From assembly GCF_037176765.1 (NCBI RefSeq), contig NC_090026.1, positions 60,827,252 to 60,891,251 of the forward strand: a stretch of DNA of 64,000 nucleotides. Reading direction: 5' to 3'. The notes below the pieces were generated by a model. The model worked only from the letters and a program-made list of their open reading frames with translations, searched no databases and was not told where the DNA came from. The number at the start of each line of letters is the position of its first letter. Position 1 is the first letter of the stretch. Positions 1 through 19,884 of this stretch are shown in pieces. Both the position numbers and the translations under genes were made by a program. The stretch is from Anolis sagrei. Its lineage: Eukaryota; Chordata; Lepidosauria; Squamata; Anolidae.

Positions 1-275
1 GGGGACGGACCCTGCTCTCTCTCGATTGGCTGGGCTGGCCACCCTCAGGAGCTCCGGGCAGCCTTCAAAAGGGCTGCAGCGTGCCTTCCCTGTGTCCGGC
101 AATGGTTTCTCTAGTGGCTGGAAGCGGGTTTGTTTGGGCATTTCGCCCAATTTTTGGCTGTATACATGTTTTGGCTATATAAATATTATAATTAATATAG
201 CGCCCCTACTTCGCGGATTGTCACTTATCGTGGGTGGTCCTGAAACGGAACCCCCCGATAAGTGAAGGAACACTG
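1..275. mobile_element. Pogo/Tigger-like DNA transposon end
   Basis: The right part reads as a diverged 'cacttatcg...cgataagtg' terminal motif and ends in CACTG followed by TA, as expected for a Tc1/mariner-pogo element with a TA target. The left end is outside the window. No coding frame is visible. Family assignment is from memory of the terminal motif only. Confidence 0.45.
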
Positions 276-373
276 TAGTCAGTGAAAGCACATCCAGTTT
301 AAACCATTCACAGTGTTTAGCTCAGACTATAAAAATTAGACATTACAGACCAACATTACATAATACCTTAATT

Positions 374-379
374 TTTATT
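374..379 (-). promoter_or_regulatory. AATAAA hexamer overlapping the ALG2 stop codon
   Basis: The minus strand reads CAATAAAAATT, so a canonical poly(A) hexamer overlaps the TAA stop. Use of this signal would give an almost absent 3' UTR. It may be coincidental, and the true signal may lie beyond the window edge. Confidence 0.3.
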
Positions 380-1274
380 GCATTAAACTATGAATATACT
401 GATATAGCTTTTCAGTGAATGCTTCAGAGGAAAACTTTTCCAGAACTCTGGTTCTTCCTGCAGCTCCCATTGTTCTCTTTAAAGCAGGAATCTTCACAAA
501 TTTCTCCATGGCTTCTGCAAACTGGGTTGGAAGAGGCTCACACAAGAAACCGGTCTGATTGTTTACAATGGATTCCAAAGGTCCCCCGGAATTTACTGCA
601 ATGACTGGGCATTTCATGTACATTGCTTCTAAAGGAACAATGCCGAAATGTTCATTACTTGGTGTATACAGCACACAAATACAGCTACTAAGAAGAGAGA
701 TTTTCTGTTCATCAGAGAATGATCGCAAGAATGTGACCTGCTCTTCAACACGAAGCTTAGCAGCAACAGCTTTCAATTCTTCATAATAGTCCACATTTTC
801 CTGAACTGCGTCATCATATCCACCAGCTAAAACCAGATGAGTTTCACTCCATTCGTGAGCATCAAGTCTACTACGAAGTTCATGCAAGGCCTCCAAAGCC
901 AATATTAGGTTTTTCTTCCTTTCATACCTGTTGATGGAAAGAAACAGGAATCTCCTTTTGCAAACTATGCTAGCTACGTCGGATGAAACAACGGTATCGA
1001 ATTTACTGAAATTCAAGGAAGGATATAAGACATCTGGATTCAAATGAGACAATGATTTGAAGGTTTCTTTGAAAACACTTGCTGTGAAACAACTGTTGAC
1101 CAGAATACAGTCCGCCAGGCCAGTTGTATACTCCTCCAACCAATCCAATGGCGCTCTATAGAGACGCTTAATAAAAGATTCCCTCTTTGTTAGGAGCTGA
1201 TCAGGAAAGTGACAGTAAAACAAAACCTTTTTGCGGGTCCGGAAAAGGCGGAGGACTGGAATGCAGGCAGACAC
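375..1274 (-). CDS. ALG2: ALG2 coding exon 2 (residues 114-412)
   Basis: The exon begins after the acceptor 'tttctccag' with [11 protein letters not shown] and runs 299 codons to a TAA. It carries most of the acceptor and donor folds, including YTTG, the basic NRYERKKN segment and the EX7E motif. The codons upstream of 1274 in the same frame (starting MGVVFIHT) are intron read-through. The final codons CAA-TAA-A create an AATAAA on the minus strand that overlaps the stop. No other clear poly(A) signal is visible between here and the window edge. Confidence 0.96.
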   Translation of the reverse strand: MSACIPVLRLFRTRKKVLFYCHFPDQLLTKRESFIKRLYRAPLDWLEEYTTGLADCILVNSCFTASVFKETFKSLSHLNPDVLYPSLNFSKFDTVVSSDVASIVCKRRFLFLSINRYERKKNLILALEALHELRSRLDAHEWSETHLVLAGGYDDAVQENVDYYEELKAVAAKLRVEEQVTFLRSFSDEQKISLLSSCICVLYTPSNEHFGIVPLEAMYMKCPVIAVNSGGPLESIVNNQTGFLCEPLPTQFAEAMEKFVKIPALKRTMGAAGRTRVLEKFSSEAFTEKLYQYIHSLMQ

Positions 1275-4200
1275 CTGGAGAAACACAAAAACCAACGTAT
1301 GAATGAAAACAACTCCCATGAAGAAGAGGACTGTGATTTTATACCTGATTTGTATGATTTGCTCTAGTCCAGGCCTGCATAGCCTGCAGCCCTCCAGGCA
1401 TTTTGGACTTCAGCTCCCAGAATTCCTGATCATTGGACAAACTGACTTGGAATCCCAAACACCTGCAAAGCCTCAGGTTGTGCAGTCTGAGGGTTACACC
1501 CTCTTAGACCCCATCCACACTCACCTTTTAATGCAGTTTCTAACAGGCATTAAAGAAAGTGGTTTCCCTGTGCAGATGATTTTTGTGAGAGTCTGTCTGG
1601 CCAGTACAGTTTGAAGCTAGCTTCTAACTCACAACTTTCCAAACTGTGTGTCACGACATATTAACAGCTGGGTTCAGTGTATAGGTGTGTCATACAAATG
1701 CAATGAGAAACCTCTGCGTGTATCTGGAATGAGTAATAGTCTATCTTCAAAAATACAATATAAAAATAGGTTGTGTCCCCATGCATTTTCTTACATCAAT
1801 GTATGTATGTGTTCTCATCTAAGGGATTGGCTCTACTCTACTACTCTGGCCCTGTTTACCTCTCCGAACGTATTCTCCCCTATGAACCATCAAGATTATT
1901 AAGATCGTCTGGAGAGGCCCTGCTCTCGGTCCCACCGGCCTCACAAGTGCGTTTGGTGGGGACGAGGGATAGGGCCTTCTCGGTGGTGGCCCCGCGACTC
2001 TGGAATTCTCTCCCACTGGAGATCAGAACCACCCCTTCTATCCTGACATTCAGGAAGCAGGTGAAGACGTGGTTATGGAGACAGGCATTCGATGAGTGAG
2101 CCAACACCCTGAGATATGGATGGAAGATGATGTACAATCGATTTTAGTATGATGACTGACCATTGTAGTTTTGAATATATTTGCTGTTTTAATGTGTTAT
2201 TGTAATATGAATTATGTTGTTTTACTAACTGTATGTGACTTTATGTCCCTCAAAAGAGGTGAGAAGGTCGGTATACAAAACTTTTAAATAAATAATAATA
2301 AATAAATACTATAAAGCAGAAAGATTTAGCTGGTTACTGCAATGGTTTAGATTACAGGACCACACTTCACTTAATCTGGAGAGCTATAACTTAAAATATG
2401 GATGGCATGCTTGCTTATGGTATTGAAAAGATAAGGTAAACAAAGAATTTAACAGACATCTAATAAGATGTCGTCTCTTAAGGATCTGGAAGAGATATAA
2501 GGAAGGGATGGAATTAAAAACCCCTCTAAGGCTGCGTCCATTGGAAGGGTTTGTCAAAAATGGAGGCTGGCGTTTGAATACCTGGAAAGAAAGACAAATG
2601 TGGACTTTAATATAGCCGCAAGGGGAATTTACTGAAGTAAACAGAATAGAATAATAGAGTTGGAAGAGACCTCAAAATTGCATTCAAAGCACCTCCGACA
2701 GATGGCCATCCAGCCTCTGTTTAAAAGCTTCCAAAGGAGCCTCCACCAGACTCCGGGCAGAAAGTTCCACTGCTGAACGGCTCTCACAGTCAGGAAGTTC
2801 TTCCTCATGTTCAGATGGAATCTCCTTTCTTGTAGTTTGAAGCCATTGCTTCCTGTCCTTGTCTCCAGGGCAGCACTAAACAAGCTTGCTCCCTCCTCCC
2901 TGTGGCTTCCTCTCACATATTTATATATGGCTATCATATCTCCTCTCAGCCTTCTCTTCTACAGGCTAAACATGCCCAACTCTTTAAGCCGCTCCTCATG
3001 GGGCTTGTTCTCCAGACCCTTGATCATTTTAGTAGCCTTCCTCTGGACACTTTCCAGCTTGTCAATATCTCTCTTGAATTGTAGTGAAAAAGAGAAGAGA
3101 GATATTGACAAGCTGGAATGTGTCCAGAGGAGGGTGACTAAAATACCTGGGAGTCACTTTGGACCGTGCTCTGACCTACAAGAAGCACTGTCTGAACATC
3201 AAGCAAAAATTGGGCGCTAGAAACAACATCATACGAAAGCTGACTGGCACAACCTGGGGATCACAACCAGACACAGCGAAGACATCTGCCCTTACGCTAT
3301 GCTACTCTGCTGCTGAGTACGCATGCCCAACGTGGAACACATCTCACCACACTAAAACAGTAGATATGGCTCTTAATGAGACATGCTGCATTATCACGGG
3401 GTGTCTGTGCCCTACACCACTGGAGAAATTACACTGCTTAGCTGGTATTGCCCCACCTGACATCCGCCAGGAAGTAGCAGCCAATAGTGAAAGGACCAAG
3501 GCAGAGACATCTCCAGCTCATCCCGTTTGGGTATCAGCCAGCACGTCAACAACTTAAATCAAGACATAGTTTTCTTAGATCTACAGAGACACTCGCTGGA
3601 ACACCTCAGCAAGCGAGAGTCCAAAAGTGGCAGGCCCAAACCCAGCACCTCAATCCGAAGGTGATACCAGATGAGAGACTCCCCCCTGGGAGACTTGGAA
3701 GGCGCTGAACAGACTGTGCTCTGGCACCACAAGATGCAGAGCCAACCTTAAGAATTGGGGCTACAGGGTGGAGTCCTCGACATGCGAGTGTGTAGAGGAA
3801 GAAAAACCACAGACCACCTGCTGCAATGCAACCTGAGCCCTGCCACATGCACAAAGGAGGACCTCCTTGCAGCAACACCAGAAATAAATTTAAAAAGGGG
3901 TGCTTTGAATGCAATATTCCTGCTTCTTGGCAGGGGGTTGGACTGGATGGCCCATGAGGTCTCTTCCAACTCTTTCATTCTATGATCCTCCTCCCTCACC
4001 TGGTCGCAGACGAAGGCGTCGGGCGCCTCTCCGCTGAGGAGCAGCACGTGCAGCGCGAGGCAGACCATGCGGAGCGCGGCGCAGAGCGCGTGGCCCCTTC
4101 CCAGGATGCTCCGCGGCAGCCAGCCCCCGGCCGTCCGCACATCCAGCTGAAGCGCCTCCGAGAAGCAGCGCGAGGGGTCGAAGCGCGGCGTCCAAATCTG

Positions 4201-4338
4201 CACGCGGCAGCCTCGCGCACGGAGCGCGACCGCCGCGTCCACAATCAGCCGCTCGGCGCCTCCAATGCCCAAGTCCGGGTGCAGGAAAAACACGGCCGGC
4301 CCGCCCTGCTCTTCCCTCTCCCGAGTCTCCGCCGCCAT
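375..4338 (-). CDS. ALG2: ALG2, alpha-1,3/1,6-mannosyltransferase (two coding exons)
   Basis: ALG2 adds the second and third mannoses to the dolichol-linked Man1GlcNAc2 precursor on the cytosolic face of the ER (N-glycosylation, GT4 family). Joining 4338-4000 and 1274-375 gives 412 aa, close to the human length of 416. The N-terminal donor-fold motif [14 protein letters not shown] lies near residues 18-31. A hydrophobic stretch near 88-101 fits membrane association. NRYERKKN lies near 229-236, and the GT4 EX7E motif [11 protein letters not shown] places the two glutamates at 321 and 329. The start at 4338 is chosen because it has a strong Kozak context (aagATGG) and matches the family N-terminus. 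An in-frame ATG at 4377 would add 13 basic residues. The gene diverges from SEC61B, the order known in other vertebrates. No stop or frameshift is seen, so it should be functional. Confidence 0.97.
1361..1447. repeat. Half of a palindromic MITE ('ttttggacttcaactccca' type)
   Basis: This ALG2 intron segment (tccaggcatt, ttggacttca, gctcccagaa) matches one arm of the palindromic repeat seen whole, but interrupted, at 6563-7498. The partner arm is absent or too decayed to recognise. Confidence 0.4.
1448..1835. other. ALG2 intron segment with nothing recognised
   Basis: I see no coding frame, terminal repeat or known repeat motif here. It may be unique intron sequence. Confidence 0.4.
1836..2311 (+). 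mobile_element. L2-clade LINE 3' end
   Basis: The frame encodes the C-terminal signature of reptile L2 reverse transcriptase: [19 protein letters not shown], then [17 protein letters not shown] and [11 protein letters not shown] with a stop. The 3' UTR ends in an AAATAAATAATAA-type tail at about 2285-2311. The copy is strongly 5'-truncated and lies antisense to ALG2 in its intron. Confidence 0.85.
2312..2632 (+). mobile_element. L1 LINE ORF2 fragment
   Basis: Translation gives pieces such as [20 protein letters not shown] followed by GWHAYLWY, and later [14 protein letters not shown], typical of the C-terminal third of vertebrate L1 ORF2. The frame has decayed and no 3' tail is seen. Confidence 0.65.
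2641..3083 (-). mobile_element. CR1 LINE 3' end
   Basis: This is antisense to the CR1 consensus seen elsewhere in the window ('gttggaagagacctc', 'gcttgctccctcctccctgt', 'cattccagcttgtcaatatc'). On the minus strand it codes the C-terminal RT tail ([14 protein letters not shown]). It faces a short plus-strand CR1 piece at 3094-3143, forming an inverted repeat. Confidence 0.85.
3094..3143 (+). mobile_element. Short CR1 fragment, inverted against its neighbour
   Basis: Reads 'gagatattgacaagctggaa' and on to 'gtgactaaaat', the sense strand of the CR1 segment at 3038-3078. With a spacer of about 16 bp, the two arms could form a hairpin of roughly 40 bp in ALG2 intron RNA. Confidence 0.75.
3144..3902 (+). 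mobile_element. Non-LTR retrotransposon, '[10 protein letters not shown]' family, C-terminal part
   Basis: The frame reads [18 protein letters not shown], then [37 protein letters not shown] and, after a frame change, [16 protein letters not shown] and [13 protein letters not shown]. This is the post-RT region of a jockey/I-type LINE whose RT core appears at 51511-51998. Other copies are at 43676-44160 (minus) and 45000-45606 (plus). Clade is not assigned with certainty. The copy has frameshifts and is dead. Confidence 0.7.
3903..3988 (+). mobile_element. CR1 3' terminus abutting the ALG2 exon 1 donor
   Basis: Contains 'gcaatattcctgcttcttgg', 'ttggactggatggcccatga' and 'ctttcattctatgat', the CR1 3' end with its ATTCTATG-type terminal repeat. 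It ends about 11 bp from the ALG2 5' splice site (3999). Confidence 0.85.
4000..4338 (-). CDS. ALG2: ALG2 coding exon 1 (residues 1-113)
   Basis: The frame runs [11 protein letters not shown]... to ...DAFVCDQ and ends exactly at a GT donor (gtgagg on the minus strand, starting at 3999). Splicing is phase 0: CAG then GTG. The exon lies in a CpG-rich block that also holds the shared promoter. A CR1 3' terminus ends only about 11 bp into the intron. Confidence 0.95.
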
Positions 4339-4637
4339 CTTTAGCCTCCGCTTCCGCCTCACGTGGCGCGGCTCCACTGCGCATGCGCCCTTCTCTCCGC
4401 CACGTCAGTGTTAGATAGGTGCTTCGGCTTGGGGTGGCTAAAGCACTGCCTGTTTTCTGTCGCTTTGTCCACTCCCAATTTCGGATGTAAGAACGGAAGT
4501 CCCTCTTGGAGCCGGGCACTGCAATAGTCAGCTGCATTTTGGGGTCCTGTGGCAGAGTGAGGCCCTCTTTTCCCCTGTTTGGGCGACTGAGACGTGTCGC
4601 GTAGTCTGTGAGAGGAAGGACAGCAGGAGGGATTGCC
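4339..4637. promoter_or_regulatory. Bidirectional ALG2/SEC61B promoter
   Basis: This GC-rich, CpG-rich 299-bp interval separates the two start codons. Visible elements are TCACGTGGC (4359-4367, E-box/XBP1-like), TGCGCATGCGC (4378-4388, NRF1 palindrome), CCACGTCA (4400-4407, which is TGACGTGG on the minus strand, the UPRE core) and ACGGAAGT (4493-4500, ETS-like). There is no TATA box. Known biology links ER-stress factors (XBP1/ATF6) to translocon and glycosylation genes. That these sites are used is inference. Confidence 0.8.
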
Positions 4638-14719
<10,082 letters not shown>

Positions 14720-14809
14720 ACATTGTGTTTCCCACATGCCAACGTAAACTACAACATGGACCAAAATCTGGTAGAAGAAGTTCTTTAGTGTGTTCTTCTG
14801 GATGGAACT

Positions 14810-14815
14810 ATTAAA
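14810..14815 (+). terminator. Candidate SEC61B poly(A) signal ATTAAA
   Basis: ATTAAA lies 91 bp after the stop and is followed by a T-rich stretch (tgtatttcatttggttttct). This would give a short 3' UTR. A second ATTAAA-like site lies near 14938. Confidence 0.55.
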
Positions 14816-14819
14816 GAAG

Positions 14820-15645
14820 TGTATTTCATTTGGTTTTCTTGCTGAATGGATTCTTAAACTTTCTGCTACATAGGATTTTCTTTTCTATCAAACATTGTCC
14901 AGTTTCTGACTATACACTCAAATTGTGGTTAATTTCATTAAAATTGTCTACATAAATGAAACCACGTAGTTCTTTTTCCCTTTTGTAAGTGTCATGTTTC
15001 CATATTGGTTTTTAAAAAGTGCTGAAGTGACTTGTCCAGCAGATTTTACCACACCAGGTTCCAGCCAAAATAGTGGCACAACACAGAGGGAAATTTCTTT
15101 GGCCTTCTTGTTGGGAGAAAAAAAATCTTCCTTTTTTTCTTTTGATATTTTCTTGCTGAGCTACCAAATGGTGGAACACATGTATAGGCCCTTTCGAGAG
15201 CCACATGCAGGCATTTCCTGCTAAAGCGTATGGCTACACTGGAGGCATGGATGTGAGCCTATCCTCAGAAGTCACAGGATGCTTGGCAGTTTCTCAAGCT
15301 TAAGATCTGAGAAGTTCTTTGTGACTACATTCAGTTCAATGCAATTACAGAGTGTCCATGACTAGAGGCCATAACAAGGATGGCTTCCCTTTCCAATCAT
15401 GTGAACTATTTTTGGTTTTATGTAATAGTGAAGCCCCATTCAGTCTTTCATGCTCTACATACAAAAATTTGGAAAGCATCCGTGTCTGGTGACTTCAGTG
15501 TCAGTGGAATAATAATTCCCCCACTAAGTTTCAGTTGGTGCTATCCAAATTGCTGAACCTCATCCGATTCAACATGTTAGACGGTTCCTTCAAAATTCAT
15601 ACTAAAGCCCTGAATGGATTAATTGCTCCAATAGGGCAAAAGTCA
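14820..15645. other. Sequence downstream of SEC61B, nothing firm
   Basis: No gene is seen. The last 120 bp may be a decayed L2 piece (a phrase like KALNGL near 15605). The rest is unrecognised. Confidence 0.35.
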
Positions 15646-15657
15646 CCACCACTGGGT

Positions 15658-15908
15658 TTTTTTGGGTTTTTTTGTCGTGTCAGGAGTGTCTTGTTGTGAG
15701 AGAATTGGCCGTCTGCAAGGACGTTGCCCAGGGGACGCCCGGATGATTTTGATGTTTTAGCATCCTTGTGGGAGGCTTCTCTCATGTCCCCGCATGAGGA
15801 GCTGGAGCTGATAGAGGGAGCTCATCCGCCTCTCCCCGGATTCGAACCTGCGACCTGTCGGTCTTCAGCCCTGCCGGCACAGGGCTTTAACCCACTGCGC
15901 CACCGGGG
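15658..15908 (-). mobile_element. tRNA-derived SINE with a perfect 12-bp target duplication
   Basis: The minus strand starts with a tRNA-like head. Box A is in 'ggtggcgcagtgggttaaag' and box B in 'gcaggttcgaatccgggg'. A unique body follows, with a 3' end 'ctcctgacacgacaaaaaaa'. CCACCACTGGGT flanks both sides (15646-15657 and 15909-15920). The intact pol III boxes and exact duplication suggest a recent insertion. Confidence 0.9.
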
Positions 15909-15930
15909 CCACCACTGGGTGTGAAGCTGC

Positions 15931-15931
15931 C

Positions 15932-15965
<34 letters not shown>
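15931..15965 (+). repeat. (ATG)n microsatellite
   Basis: About eleven ATG units immediately precede the Helitron 5' end. They create a meaningless run of methionine codons. Confidence 0.95.
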
Positions 15966-15966
<1 letters not shown>

Positions 15967-17726
15967 CTATATAAATAAAAATGTAATGTTCGTTTGTGAT
16001 ACCATCAGAACTCAAAAACCACTGTGGGAATTGACACCAAATTTGGACACAAAACACCTAACAACCCAATGTATGTCCTCCACTCAAAAAAATGCTTTTG
16101 TCATTTGGGAATTCTTGTTGCTGGGATTTATAGTTTACCTACAATCAAAGAGCATTCTGAACTCCACCAATGATGGAATTGGGCCAAACTTAGCACACAG
16201 GGCTCCCATGACCAACAGAAAAAACTGGAAGGGTTTGGGGGACATTGACCTTGAGTTTGGGAATTGTAGTTCACCCACATCCAGAGAGCACTGTGGACTC
16301 AAACAATGATGGATCTGGACCAAACTTGGCATGAATATTCCATATGTCCAAATATGAACACCGGTGGAGTTTGGAGGAAATAGACCTTGACATTTGGGAT
16401 TTGTAGTTACTGGGATTTATAGTTCACGTACAATCAAAGAGCATTCTGAACTACACCAATGATGGAATTGAACCAATGGCATACAGGACTTCCATGACCA
16501 ACAGAAAACACTGGAAGGGTTTGGTGGGCATTGACCTTGAGTTTGGGAATTGTAGTTCACCCACATCCAGAGAGCACTGTGGACTCAAACAATGATGGAT
16601 CTGGACCAAACTTGGCATGAATATTCCATATGCCGAAATATGAACACTGGTGGAGTTTGGAGGAAATAGACCTTGACATTTGGGATTTGTAGTTACTGGG
16701 ATTTATAGTTCACCTACAATTAAAGAGCATTCTGAAACCCACAAACGACAGAAATGGGGCAAACTTCCCACACAGAACCCCCATGACCAACAGAAAATAC
16801 TTAAGGCCATCCAGTCCAACTCTCTTCACCAGGGCAAGAAAGTGTAATCAGAGCCCTCCTGACAAAGAGCCATCCAGTCATAAATATGGATAGATATGAT
16901 CAGGTGCAAAGATTACTGCAGATGCAGACTGTAGCCAGGAAATCAGAAGACGCTTACTTCTTGGGAGGAGAGCAATGTCCAGTCTCGATAAAATAGTGAA
17001 GAGTAGAGACATCAGACTGGCAACAAAGATCCGCCTAGTCAAAGCCATGGTATTCCCTGTAGTAACCTACGGATGTGAGAGCTGGACCTTAGGGAAGGCT
17101 GAGCGAAGGAAGATTGATGCTTTTGAGCTGTGGTGCTGGAGGAAAGTGCTGAGAGTGCCTTGGACCGCGAGAAGATCCAACCAGTCCATCCTCCAGGAAA
17201 TAAAGCCCGACTGCTCACTGGAGGGAAAGATACTAGAGACAAAGTTGAAGTACTTTGGCCACATCATGAGGAGACAGGAAAGCCTAGAGAAGACAATTAT
17301 GCTGGGGAAAGTGGAAGGCAAAAGGAAGAGGGGCCGACCAAGGGCAAGATGGATGGATGGCATCCTTGAAGTGACTGGACTGACCTTGAGGGAGCTGGGG
17401 GTGGTAACGGCCGACAGGGAGCTCTGGCGTAGGCTGGTCCATGAGGTCACGAAGAGTCGGAGACGACTGAACGAATGAACAACAACATGATTCTCTCTCA
17501 CACACAGATATAGTATAGATTTGAAAGAGACCCTTAAAGAAGGACTATGATATGTTGCATATTCCAGAGTAGGCAAATCAGACACTCTCCACATCAACAC
17601 TGACAAAGAAACAACAAGAAATACTGCTTACTCACAAGCAGTATATTAGAAACCAACACTTTCTCATTACTTTATTTTCCAGATCACCAGACCCTGCCAC
17701 AGCAATGCGTGGCAGGGGACAGCTAG
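15966..17726 (+). mobile_element. Helitron-like element with tandem inner units and a BovB insert
   Basis: It starts TCTATATAAATAAAAATG and ends GGGGACAGCTAG followed by T, with the hairpin GCCACAGCAATGCGTGGC just before. The anonymous inner module is repeated with a period of about 286-289 bp (CTGGGATTTATAG at 16121, 16410 and 16696). A BovB fragment and flanking unidentified sequence occupy about 16803-17690. Confidence 0.75.
16903..17489 (+). mobile_element. BovB (RTE) LINE 3' end
   Basis: The frame reads AMSSLDKIVKSRDIRLATKI, then KAMVFPVVTYGCESWTLGKA, DAFELWCWRKVLRVPWTARR and KRKRGRPRARWMDG, ending KSRRRLNE. This is the BovB C-terminus, followed by the tail 'cgaatgaacaacaaca'. It is 5'-truncated and the remaining frame has no stop. 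Confidence 0.92.
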
Positions 17727-17727
17727 T

Positions 17728-18445
17728 AATAATAATAATAATAATCTTTATTTATACCCCGCCACCATCTCCCCAACGGGGACTCGGAGCGGCTTATATG
17801 GGGCCAAGCCCGAACAACAAACTACAACATAACAATACAAATTGCAGTAAAATAAACAACATAACATTAAAATGTAAAACATCAAAACATATAAAACAAT
17901 ATACACAGAAGATAGGAACCAAACATAATGACAGAGAGCGGGCCGCATGTACATAAAATGATTTAAAAACTCCGGGTGAGATAAGGGGGCAGAACTAATT
18001 GTAAGGGAGAACTCATAGAGAGATAGGAAAATAAACAAACCTTCGTACATGGGGGACGGGGACGGGGGACTCCTGGGACAAGAACGTTGAGGGAGCACTA
18101 GCATAAAGTTATGTGGCTACTCTCCAAAAGCACAACGGCAGAACCAGGTCTTAAGACTCTTTAAAGGTTTCTAATGTAGGGGCTTTCCTAATTTCTCTGG
18201 GAAATGAATTCCAGAGTCGGAGGGCCACAGAGGAGAAGGCTTTCTCCCTTGTACCCACAAGGCGAGTCTGAGAAACTGGCAAGGGCGAAAAGAGGGCCTC
18301 ACCAGAAGATCAAAGGGTTCGGGATGGTTCATAGAGAGAGATACGGTCATGAAGGTAGGTGGGTCCCAAACCGTTTAGGGCTTTGTAGGTAAGAACCTGT
18401 ACCTTGAATTGGGACTAGAAGATAAACTGAAGCCAATGGAGCTGG
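17728..18445 (-). mobile_element. L2-clade LINE 3' part
   Basis: An (AAT)n tail, then the reversed 3' block 'catctccccaacggggactc', a long UTR and decayed C-terminal codons ending near 'ccaatggagctgg'. It is the same subfamily as 6939-7359. Confidence 0.8.
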
Positions 18446-18475
18446 TTGTAGCTTTACGTGCATTCAAACATATCA

Positions 18476-18735
18476 TAGAATCATAGAATCAAAGAGTTGG
18501 AAGAGACCTCATGGGCCATCCAGTCCAACCCCCTGCCAAGAAGCAGGAATATTACATTCAAATCACCCCTGACAGAGGGCCATCCAGCCCCTGTTTAAAA
18601 GCTTCTAAAGAAGGAGCCTCCACCACACTCCGGGGCAGAGAGTTCCACTGCTGAACAGCTCTCACAGTCAGAACGTTCTTCCTCATGTTCAGATGGAATC
18701 TCCTCTCTTGTTTGAAGCCATTGTTCTGCGTCCTA
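18476..18735 (-). mobile_element. CR1 LINE 3' end
   Basis: Begins with 'catagaatcatagaatcaaa' (reversed ATTCTATG repeats) and runs to 'tttgaagccattgttctgcg'. Confidence 0.9.
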
Positions 18736-18833
18736 AATAGAGTTTACATCTGTTTGGTTTAATGTATAAACACATGTTGAACTTGCCTTCTCTTTTCCAG
18801 AGTGAGAGGCCTGGTGATAGGGATGCTTTAGAT

Positions 18834-19065
18834 CAGTGGTTCTCAACTTGTTGGTCCCCAGATGTTTTGGCCTTCAACTCCCAGAAATAATAATAATTAT
18901 AATAATAATAATACTCTATTTATATTCTGCTCTATCTCCCCAAAGGGACTCAGGGCGATTTCCAAGACAAACATTCAATGCAAATCCTAACAGCTGGTAA
19001 ACTGGTTGGGATTTCTGGGAATTGTAGGCCAAAACATCTGGAGACTCACAGATTGAGAACCACTG
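18834..19065. mobile_element. hAT-type MITE with a small L2 tail inserted
   Basis: The ends CAGTGGTTCTCAACTTGTTG and ...GATTGAGAACCACTG match the MITE at 6794-6928. An L2 3' end of about 100 bp ('ctatctccccaaagggactc') interrupts it at about 18887-18986. Confidence 0.75.
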
Positions 19066-19499
19066 TTTTATTTATTTATTTATTTACAGCTTTTATATTC
19101 CGCCCTTCTCACCCCGCAGGGGACTCAGGGCGGATTACAGTGTATACATATATGGCAAACATTCAATGCCAATTTTTGACATACAAACATATACAGACAT
19201 ACACAGAGGCTATTTAACTTTTTCTGGCCGTCAGGGAGCTGTCGCTTTCATCGTCCATCTGCGACGCTGATGAAGTACTTCCGCATTCCCCGCATGCTTC
19301 CCCGCTGGAATGCTTTGCTGGGGTCTTCTTTATGGCCTCATAAATTAGTTAATTTAGCCTCCTCACACTTTAAGGTGGTACCTAATTTTCCTACTTGACA
19401 GATGCAACTGTCTTTCAGGTTGCAAAGGTCGACAACAGGCTACACAATTGGTTGGAAACCCACTCCAACCCGGGCTGGCTTTGAACTCATGACCTTTTG
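19066..19499 (-). mobile_element. tRNA-head/L2-tail SINE, cut by CR1
   Basis: Its sequence parallels 20323-20788 closely (tail 'tttatttatttatttacagc', body 'gctgatgaagtacttccgca'). It stops inside box B, where CR1 begins at 19500. Confidence 0.8.
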
Positions 19500-19856
19500 G
19501 TCAGAGTGATCTTAACGTATAAATATGTGAGAAGAAGCCACAGGGAGGAGGGAGCAAGCTTGTTTTCTGCTTTCCTGGAGACTAGGACATGGAACAATTG
19601 CTTCAAACTACAAGAGAGGAGTTTCCACCTGAACATGAGGAAGAATTTCCTAACTGTGAGAGCCGTTCAGCAGTGGAACTCTCTGCCCTGGAGTGTGGTA
19701 GAGGCTCCTTCTTTGGAAGCTTTTAAACAGAGGCTGGATGGCCATCTGTCAGGGGTGATTTGAATGCAATATTCCTGCTTCTTGACAGGGGGTTGGACTG
19801 GATGGCCCATGAGGTCTCTTCCAACTCTTTGATTTTATGATTCTATTATTCTAATG
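19500..19856 (+). mobile_element. CR1 LINE 3' end
   Basis: From 'tataaatatgtgagaagaag' through 'cagcagtggaactctctgcc' to the terminal ATTCTATTATTCTA. An 88-codon frame ends DGHLSGVI, the usual CR1 C-terminus. Confidence 0.9.
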
Positions 19857-19884
19857 CAGTTCAGACTGCTGCTGGTGTCCCAGC

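Noticed and set aside
15841-15913. Possible tRNA gene from the box A/box B pattern
   Set aside because: It is the head of a SINE with target duplications. The sequence continues into the SINE body and no cloverleaf 3' half or acceptor end is present.
15932-16309. Frame beginning with a run of methionines
   Set aside because: It is created by the (ATG)n microsatellite running into a Helitron-like element. There is no protein-like content.
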